A stretch of 64,000 nucleotides of DNA from positions 32,464,656 through 32,528,655 of the forward strand of contig OW388291.1 in NCBI GenBank assembly GCA_936450465.1, written 5' to 3'. Under the pieces are notes generated by a model, which had not been told where the DNA came from, ran no database searches, and saw nothing but the letters and a program-made list of their open reading frames with translations. The position numbers were made by a program, and so were the translations under genes. The DNA comes from Gibbula magus (taxonomy: Eukaryota > Mollusca > Gastropoda > Trochida > Trochidae). This document shows positions 58,801 through 64,000 of the stretch, piece by piece (the stretch's first letter is position 1; each line of letters begins with the position of its first letter).

Positions 58801-60265
58801 TAGCAGGGAGCTTGTAGCCGGCTGTTATCTCGGCGTTTCCAGTTTCACAACCTTTCAGTTTAGCACACTCGTTCTTCAACTGGTAGCCAGCTGCCGAATG
58901 GATAGCACCATCAACTGAAACACATCGCGGGGGCGGATACAGCTTTTTGGGAAACAGGGGATGAACTTTTCTAGAGCTCGAAAATGCCTTCAGTGGGGGG
59001 GGGGGGGGTATTCAATTTATGTCACGGGGTGCACTTTTCCAGACCTCAAAAATGCTCTCACTGGGGGGTTCTTTCTGCTTATATACAGGGTAAATCTCTG
59101 TGGCAAAAAGGGGGGGGGGGGTGCACCACTGTTTTGAGGTTGGTTTCAATGGTCATTTTTTGAATGTTAAATTAAAAGGATCCGCCCCTGCATCGTCGTC
59201 TACGTAAGTAGAGGATACGGTGGACTACACGGGAGGAGATGGGCTAGAATTTGTATTATCTTTCCTTACAGTAAAATACTTGTTTTTGATTGGCTAATGG
59301 TCGATTCACTTTTTCTTAAATGAATCCGAAATTCATGTACGGAGTCAGGCGACACTGGTACAGAGATGGTACATGAGACCGTATTACCCTCGTGAGAAGC
59401 ATACAACTTTTATTAACTCATCTGTCAGATAATAGTGAGAGTGAGCTTATATATAGTGTTGATGCCCGGTAGCAATATTGTAACGTCAATGTCATAATGC
59501 TGGTATATTTCTGGTGGCGGCACTTGGTGAAGAATTGTTAGGCCTTGATAAAAGCTGCAGGTCAACAAAACATGTCATGAATAACCCTCTACCAGTCATA
59601 ACTTCAGATTGAAGGGTCCTTAACTTGTCAGCCAAGGCCTAGATTTTCGAAGCTCTCTTAGCGCAAAGATTGTTGTAAGCCAATGTTAATAAATGGTACT
59701 TATGACGATCTAGGCACTGGACCCATTTTTTCGAAGCTCTCTTAGCGCTACGATAGTCGTAGGTGACATACACTAACATTGAGTTAAGACCATCTTAGCA
59801 CTAAGCCCAGGGGGTCTAACCAGGGTACGGTAATTAAATTAACATAAGTTGGCAGCAAACATATCTCTTTTGTTGGATTTTGCATAAAATTGGAAGAAGT
59901 ATAAAAACAACATCCTAGAAAGCCAAAAGTGATTTCATACACTGTGTGAAGTGTATGAATGAAGACTAATCTGACAGCATACAATCTCATAGTGCATGAA
60001 ATAATGTAACACTATATCATATTCTTCCAGGCTGGCAAGATTAATCAACAGTCGGTCAACTTCGTTTACAAAGTAACGCTTTCTACTTTAAGCATTTGAA
60101 TTTAATTCAGTACAAGGACATCATTCTTACCTCCCCCTCCTCCCAGCAGACTCTCGTTGGCAGCGTTCACTATGGCGTCTATTTCAAGGGTTGTGATGTC
60201 TCCTTTCCATATGGACACTTTATCATTCAGATCACCCTTTGCCTCATACGAAACCGCCGCTGCTG
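46499..60265 (-). CDS. MacroD-type macrodomain protein gene (ADP-ribosyl hydrolase), seven exons, 5' end not found
   Basis: Exons, in transcription order: 60265-60131, 58914-58798, 57492-57389, 56995-56965, 49460-49381, 48961-48856 and 46833-46499 (stop TAA). All phases agree, giving about 302 residues. Macrodomain hallmarks: [56 protein letters not shown], then [12 protein letters not shown]. These line the ADP-ribose pocket. MacroD proteins remove mono-ADP-ribose from acidic residues and deacetylate O-acetyl-ADP-ribose. The charged tail resembles the layout of MACROD2 more than mitochondrial MACROD1. The upstream exon(s) with the start codon may lie in 60.3-64 kb or beyond; I could not identify them. 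Confidence 0.9.
47904..48163. mobile_element. MITE family 'CCTCGGTTA', copy 2
   Basis: Ends catcctcggttacccagggt and accctgggtaaccgagg are inverted repeats. The inside shares gcccttggc-ggcgtgacgaagt and 'gggagataacc' with copy 3. Confidence 0.85.
48508..48787 (-). mobile_element. tRNA-derived SINE, family 1, copy 3
   Basis: Begins aggtgaggtgaggtttaacgcc and ends with part of the tRNA-like head (gatccaaagccgaacgcgctaaccact-cgctatcccgcccc). It sits in the last MacroD intron, about 70 bases from exon f. Confidence 0.85.
48856..48961 (-). CDS. MacroD exon f: last macrodomain strand
   Basis: Encodes [20 protein letters not shown], then [16 protein letters not shown]. The VIFC-x-F strand followed by D-x-x-x-Y is the normal end of the fold. 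Confidence 0.9.
49381..49460 (-). CDS. MacroD exon e: helix after the phosphate loop
   Basis: Encodes [20 protein letters not shown], then TDEYGEK. It joins exon d across the 7.5-kb intron that holds the DIRS element and a SINE; phase 1 in, phase 0 out. Confidence 0.9.
50085..50350 (+). mobile_element. tRNA-derived SINE, family 2, copy 2
   Basis: Head gtgcttgtggctcaatgg ... agcgggttctgattcg has A-box and B-box-like blocks. The tail ggaaaagtgcaccatataaa resembles the end of the copy at 43,094. It directly abuts the DIRS left end. Confidence 0.55.
50367..50569. repeat. DIRS left inverted terminal repeat
   Basis: 50,407-50,569 is the reverse complement of 56,769-56,931 over 163 bases with a single mismatch (gacgtcac versus gacatcac). 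The outer 40 bases (aatagtacgtttttgattaa...) differ from the right terminus. Confidence 0.92.
50622..50722. repeat. DIRS internal complementary region
   Basis: The left part is the reverse complement of the outer left terminus (gtctagtcaacaggtaag ... aaaaacgtactatt). The right part is the reverse complement of the outer right terminus (attatttaaatacctatctg). They meet at 'actattatttaa' near 50,679. Confidence 0.85.
50999..51689 (-). pseudogene. DIRS tyrosine recombinase, frameshifted and truncated
   Basis: Pieces in successive frames read [106 protein letters not shown] and [20 protein letters not shown]. The SEIHAL and [14 protein letters not shown] blocks match animal DIRS recombinases, and H-E-I-R gives the conserved His-x-x-Arg. 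At least three frame changes are needed (near 51,200, 51,390 and 51,535). The frame stops at FSDVMYLL, before the expected W...Y box, so the catalytic tyrosine is missing. Confidence 0.8.
51720..51776 (-). repeat. Truncated tRNA-like fragment inside the element
   Basis: Minus strand GGGCTAGCTCAGTCGGTAGAG, an anticodon stem-loop GAGACTCCTAGTCTC and GTGGGCTCGAGCC. The body is close to tRNA-Lys, but the loop reads CCT and the 3' half of the T stem and the acceptor are missing. It joins the duplicated recombinase end. Confidence 0.6.
51770..51935 (-). pseudogene. Second, diverged copy of the recombinase C-terminal segment
   Basis: Aligns with 51,021-51,207 (cgcgatgtt-cagtg-taagcc ... gcgagtgaggcaaga) with about 10-15% mismatches and a deletion of roughly 15-20 bases. 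It covers the HEIR motif region. One end abuts the tRNA-like fragment. Confidence 0.8.
52290..52620. repeat. Irregular 'gtgagtgacagacgagtcact' repeat in the element
   Basis: Words gtgagtgac and gagtcactgacg recur every 30-60 bases here and again near 53,180-53,340 and 55,400-55,480. Confidence 0.7.
52620..52936 (-). mobile_element. tRNA-derived SINE, family 1, most complete copy
   Basis: The best-preserved copy. The minus-strand head is GGGGCGGGATAGCGCAGTGG, TTAGCACGTTCGG, then GGGGTTCGAATCCCGCC with good A and B boxes, followed by the shared body and a gtgagtgagtgagt tail end. It is inserted inside the DIRS element and is therefore younger than the duplication it interrupts. 'gaatgacacacgagt' on both sides is a likely target duplication. 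Confidence 0.88.
53578..55366 (-). pseudogene. DIRS gag-like gene, one frameshift
   Basis: Starts [20 protein letters not shown] and continues [18 protein letters not shown], four C-x2-C pairs that suggest two zinc-binding knuckles. It continues through a Pro/Ser/Arg-rich region ([15 protein letters not shown]) to about 54,150. The downstream frame then gives [20 protein letters not shown] and [18 protein letters not shown]. It ends in a basic tail ([24 protein letters not shown]) at 53,578. The two open frames overlap between 54,059 and 54,405, so one indel lies there. Start chosen at 55,366 because the same MYSAFC start is kept in the duplicate copy. Confidence 0.75.
55680..56520. repeat. 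Subterminal tandem repeats of the DIRS element
   Basis: Units of about 100-120 bases: 'gcgtaggagagataccactgctcctttaccctacgcaagtcaaacacccaacagt' plus 'gaatgacaagcgaaagcg' repeat six or seven times with variation. Minor frames here are by-products. Confidence 0.85.
56769..56948. repeat. DIRS right inverted terminal repeat
   Basis: Partner of 50,407-50,569. The outer extension gataggtatttaaataat is not shared with the left terminus but is copied in the internal complementary region. Confidence 0.92.
56965..56995 (-). CDS. MacroD exon d: 31-base microexon with ISTGIYG
   Basis: A 31-base exon encodes [10 protein letters not shown] plus one base of Gly, the phosphate-binding loop of the macrodomain. 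Skipping it would shift the frame and delete the active-site loop. Its donor (GGTGAGT) lies about 20 bases from the end of the DIRS element. Confidence 0.88.
57389..57492 (-). CDS. MacroD exon c: VIHTVGP strand
   Basis: Encodes [20 protein letters not shown], then [15 protein letters not shown]. The helix after VIHTVGP is the usual N-terminal part of the L-x-x-CY-x-x-SL element. Confidence 0.92.
57525..57655. mobile_element. Small foldback element in a MacroD intron
   Basis: attacccgaggaagtgtgtc-tacgacttttatgaaac pairs with gtttcgtaaaagtcatatcgcacactttcgagtgtaat. Arms are about 38 bases with mismatches and the loop about 50. Confidence 0.7.
58798..58914 (-). CDS. MacroD exon b: catalytic loop and GYKLP motif
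   Basis: Encodes [20 protein letters not shown], then [19 protein letters not shown]. The G-x-x-x-G-x-A-x-x-T-x-GY-x-LP signature is specific to MacroD/TARG-like macrodomains. Phase 1 at both ends. Confidence 0.92.
59640..59812. repeat. Dispersed 'tttcgaagctctcttagcgc' repeat
   Basis: Two tandem copies of ttttcgaagctctcttagcgc plus 'gttaagaccatcttagca'. An inverted copy is at 31,350-31,400 (ttagcgctaagagagcttcgaaaa). Confidence 0.7.
60131..60265 (-). CDS. MacroD exon a: first strands and NAAN/GGGG loop
   Basis: Encodes [20 protein letters not shown], then [20 protein letters not shown] and a poly-Gly loop that continues in the next exon. D-A-I-V-N-A-A-N carries the Asn that contacts ADP-ribose. 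The acceptor ttttgcag requires an upstream exon ending in phase 1. Confidence 0.9.
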
Positions 60266-60299
60266 CTGCAAAACCGTAGAAGATGCTAAATTCTAATTT

Positions 60300-61085
60300 T
60301 ATCAAATATTACAATAAATGAAATTACAAATATATAGTCTGATTAAAATCAACCATTTTCTGAGGAAAAAAAATTGCAAAATAGTATATCTATTGGGATA
60401 TGAACTCATATCGTTCAGAGGTTTCCTCTCCTAACAGTCTGTATGCTTCCATGTTCTAACGCAGTTCAGTTAGCCAATCAAAAGACCTCCAAACTAATGT
60501 TTACTTTGTGAGAAGCCAGGGGCAAGTAACTCCAGATAGCCATCCTTTCATCTGTTTACCTAACATTTGGAATGTATTAACAAATGCTTCCGAATGTGTT
60601 CAAAAAGATGAATGTTTAAAAGCTACGATGTGATTGGTCAGCAAATGACCGGGTTTGTCTGGACGAAACTGGTACAGAACACGCGCCTACCGGGTATATT
60701 TGGTGTCCTCAGACCTTGTGGCAATAAATCTAAAGAAACAGTTCATATCCAGTCAATTATTTGGCAAATTTTATTCCTCAGAACATGGTTGATTTTAATC
60801 AGCCTGATATATATGCAAAAATGTCAGAAGAGTGCTTATGATGCTGATTACTAATTACAAGAGTTAGATGAGTTGACAATTCGATAAAAAAATAAATTGA
60901 ATTATAAATATCTTTGCTTTTTTTGATGTGACGGAATGATATATGTGTATTAGTAGGAAGGTAGAGTGGCGTTTAGATAAAACTTTACAGGGCAGGGAGA
61001 AAATCTATATCCTTGTGGATATTCATTGTAATGAAACCTAACTGATGGAACAAGCTGGTGATGGTGGTGGTCTTTGAAGAGCAAT
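60300..61085. other. Stretch with no recognised exon
   Basis: AT-rich sequence upstream of the first found MacroD exon. I looked for a short basic exon ending in phase 1 and could not support one. Confidence 0.4.
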
Positions 61086-61088
61086 TTG

Positions 61089-61449
61089 CCATGGGTTTTG
61101 TAACTCTCCACTATATCACCCCTTGGAAACTCTATCAGAGAAACCTGTTCTAAAATTACTCGCCCTTGGCTGGCGTGACGAAGTGGGTAACCAAAGAAAA
61201 TGCTCGATGGGATAAGACGGAAATGTCAAGGGAGATAACCAGTGACAGACGGCTAACAAAATGAACGCATGTGCTTTGCAACGAAGTGATATTGTCATTG
61301 GTTCGCAGGTTCAAGCTGCATAGCAGTTTGATTGGCTCACGCCAGCCAAGGGCGGGTAAGTTTAGTACAGATTTCTCTGATAAGAGTTTCCCAGGGGTGA
61401 TATAGTGAAGTAACGGAGCATATATAAAACCCTGGGTAACTGAGGATGG
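61089..61449. mobile_element. MITE family 'CCTCGGTTA', copy 3
   Basis: The right end gcatatataaaaccctgggtaactgaggatgg matches copies 1 and 2. The left end is worn. Inner inverted arms cgcccttggctggcgtgacg and cacgccagccaagggcg are clear. Confidence 0.75.
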
Positions 61450-63910
61450 TCATTGCATTGTAAGGTCATTAACTGATGTTACCATATAACAGCATTATTA
61501 TGCTTCGGTTGTACCGGTAGTGATATTTACAATGTATATATGACTTGTAGACATAGCACGACCTCACACAGGTGATATCAGGTCTTATCGACTGTCATTT
61601 TGATACATACACATGGAATATGACAAGTGCTGATGCACCTTCAACCTACGGTAGTCACAAACTTTAAGATTACTTCAAGTTTAACATGTAAAACTAAGAG
61701 CTCCTGTTCCCCTTGCAGAATTTAAACGACAATTCTTCTAATGGCACGCCAAAACTGCTTAGTCTTATTCTTTACCCAATTGACGGGACTTGCGGGCAAA
61801 GGGTTAACATATGTTTCAAGCGCAAAGCCATTCAGTTTTCATCTCAGGCCAAAGCAAATAGGAATCTTGCACTGTTAAATCTAGCAATGCCCAATGCTTG
61901 AAAATTCTGACTGGTGATTAAATACATAAGAGTGCAGTGGAATGGTTTGAAGTTCTCAGGTCATTGATATATATTGCAACAAATTTCACTGCCAAAATAT
62001 TTCACAACCATGCTAACAATCTATTAAAGTCATTCAAAGTGGCCTACCATGACATCAGTGAGTGAGTGAGCGAGTTATTGTTTAACACCGCTTCGGCAGT
62101 AGCGCAGCCATAGGCGGTAAGCCATAACATCAGTGACCAGTTATAAATTTTTTTGATCCTTTGCAATTGTAAAAGCATATGACATTTAAATGATTTAAAA
62201 GATACCAAGCTTGAAAATGGCCATAAGATTTTCTCACGGATCAATACTGGTAATTCAATTCTGGATTTATTGTAGTTGCAATATTTATCTATGACTATTT
62301 TTACAAAGCAGGTGAAATAGATTTTTCTTTTCTCACCCTCATCTAAAGAGTTTCCTCGCACACATCGGAAGAAAGCCCAAAAAGGACCACCTGAACAATT
62401 TTTTAAGTTTAAATAAAAATACCTAAAATGCAAATAATTTATTTGCCAAATGGGAACATTTAAAATTTTTCAGTTGGTTCTTCATGAAAGACGTTGTACA
62501 ATCAACTAACCACAATGGCCAAAGAGTCTGGATTTTTAGGAGAAGTCGAAAATGGCCAAATTTCAGAAACACAGACCATACCATACCAAGTCATAATCTT
62601 TTCAGGGCTAATAATAATTAACTAATAATTCAGATGTCTATCACATAAGAAATTTTGCAATCATGATTGACATGTGGTTCATGTTGATGTAACTAAAGCA
62701 TATAGATTGGAGATTTGAAAATTTAGTTTGTACTGCACACCATATTTTATGTTATAAAACTAGATGAGTCCCGAACCTTAGGGTCTCGCCTTTCCCTGTT
62801 CCGCCTTCTAGTCAGCATCAATAATATGGGAATTTTGTTTAACCAATTTTTTTTCATTATTCGAGTTATTACTAACAAGTTGAATCATCACTGGGGTCAC
62901 TTTTCACAAGTTTGTTCTTTGTTATTTCTGATTTCAAAATTGGATCAAAGGATTAACGTAGCCTTAACCAATATATCATGACCTTGAACTTTGACCTTCA
63001 AGGTCACACCATCAATGATCACTTTTCATTGTGCATAACAATCATGCAATGACTCAAACTGTTCATAGTTAAAATAAGGCATATTCACAAGAGCATGCTT
63101 TAGTTGTGACCTCACTGTGACCTTGACCTTTGACAGATTTTAGAGAAAACCTTTTCAAATCTTGGTCTTTCTCCATAGTTGATATATACCAATTATCCAA
63201 TGGGCGGTTAAATTCCCTTTGATGTTTTTGGAACGATATATCATGTATCAAGAAAAGTGTGGTTGTATCTATGACGTCACTTATTTATCAGCCACAGTTA
63301 TTTTAAACTCTCTGATAGGACGATCCTGAAGCAGCAGGGCAGTCCAAGGGCAGAGCTACCTGGCTGACGACCTTGAGTACATTACAACATTGTTGCAAAA
63401 CCAGATGACATCAAAGCGCTGTATGCCGCTCAGTAGAAAAACAAAACCAATGTCAGTGCCACTCAGTACTCTTTTGAAGATAAAAACAAATGGTCAGCTG
63501 ATTAAAAACTGAAAACAAAATCTTAAAAAACACCATTGTTTTTAAATCGTCACTGATCAATCAGCGCAATCAATCCAGCGGATAATAATGAACAGTCATT
63601 TCGGAAAATAATGAACAGTCATTTGGTGGTGATAATGTTCACTTGACAATTCTGTACGTTGATGTAAGAAGAAATTTCACATGACTTATTTTCTTTGTCA
63701 CACAGTGGCTCGGAAACACCAGCCGAAAAAGGGGCCTGCTGGACTGCTTCCAAAGCCCAACTGACTTCCTGAAGTGAAACGGGTCAACTATCCCAAACAG
63801 CGGATTTCTCCAGACTGATTATTAAGCGCTAAAAATCATGTCACGTGACTGGGGCATTTTGTCGAACGTTGCCCATTGGATAAAACAGATACACGGTTGA
63901 CACAAGTTGG
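61450..63910. other. Stretch with no supported gene
   Basis: AT-rich sequence with a SINE family 1 scrap at 62,055-62,110 (gagtgagtgagcgagttattgtttaacaccgctt). The 'gaccttgaactttgaccttcaaggtca' dispersed repeat lies near 62,970-63,130. No exon of the MacroD gene or any other gene could be supported. Confidence 0.45.
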
Positions 63911-64000
63911 TGTAAAAAAAATATCATCTCGCCATCACTTACTATGGGGCTCCGCCCCCTCGTGAGATGATGGCTCAATGATATTTTGTATACACCACTT
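63908..64000. mobile_element. Hairpin element at the window edge
   Basis: aagttggtgtaaaaaaaatatcat...cgccatc pairs with gatgatggc...atgatattttgtatacacc-actt. An inner stem ggggc-tccgcccc is also present. It may be a short MITE. Confidence 0.55.

Noticed and set aside
62044..62433. 129-residue minus frame upstream of the MacroD exons as a possible 5' exon
   Set aside because: It includes a SINE scrap, shows no MacroD-like N-terminal sequence, and no phase-1 donor joins it to the exon at 60,265.

Overview
This looks like nuclear DNA from an animal, most likely a mollusc. The genes are split by GT-AG introns, there are many short inverted-repeat elements and tRNA-derived SINEs, and the protein families (discoidin/SRCR/beta-helix adhesion protein, MacroD macrodomain protein, divergent class A GPCRs) are metazoan. 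The species cannot be fixed from sequence alone. All confident genes lie on the minus strand; one candidate mini-gene is on the plus strand.

1-23.5 kb (minus): most of one very large gene for a secreted or membrane-anchored protein similar to Drosophila Bark beetle/Anakonda. I could join 21 exons with consistent phase, about 2,599 residues, and the 3' end lies beyond base 1. The order is signal peptide, F5/8C (discoidin) domain, four cassettes of right-handed parallel beta-helix with an SRCR domain inside the third, a run of EGF-like modules, an IPT/TIG domain, another EGF-like module and a cadherin/He_PIG-like region. Nearly every cassette boundary is a phase-1 intron. The introns hold MITEs and degenerate repeats.

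24-27.7 kb: a SINE, then two related 30-bp satellite arrays; the second has a 150-bp higher-order repeat. 27.7-31.4 kb has MITEs and a short tandem repeat but no supported gene. 31.4-36.0 kb is a duplicated block (A and B units) interrupted by a 1.45-kb segment. That segment has a long hairpin and a candidate three-exon mini-gene with octamer, CRE, TATA box and poly(A) signal.

38.1-40.8 kb (minus): two tandem, intronless-looking class A GPCR genes with unusual DRY and NPxxY motifs. 41.4-46.4 kb is repeat-rich with no supported gene.

46.5-60.3 kb (minus): seven exons of a MacroD-type ADP-ribosyl hydrolase gene, covering the macrodomain from its N-terminal strand through the catalytic loops and a charged C-terminal tail; the 5' exons were not found. 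Its fourth intron holds a 6.6-kb DIRS-like tyrosine-recombinase retroelement (50.37-56.95 kb) with near-identical inverted termini and an internal complementary region, but broken gag and recombinase genes and no detectable reverse transcriptase. 60.3-64 kb contains repeats and no supported exon.
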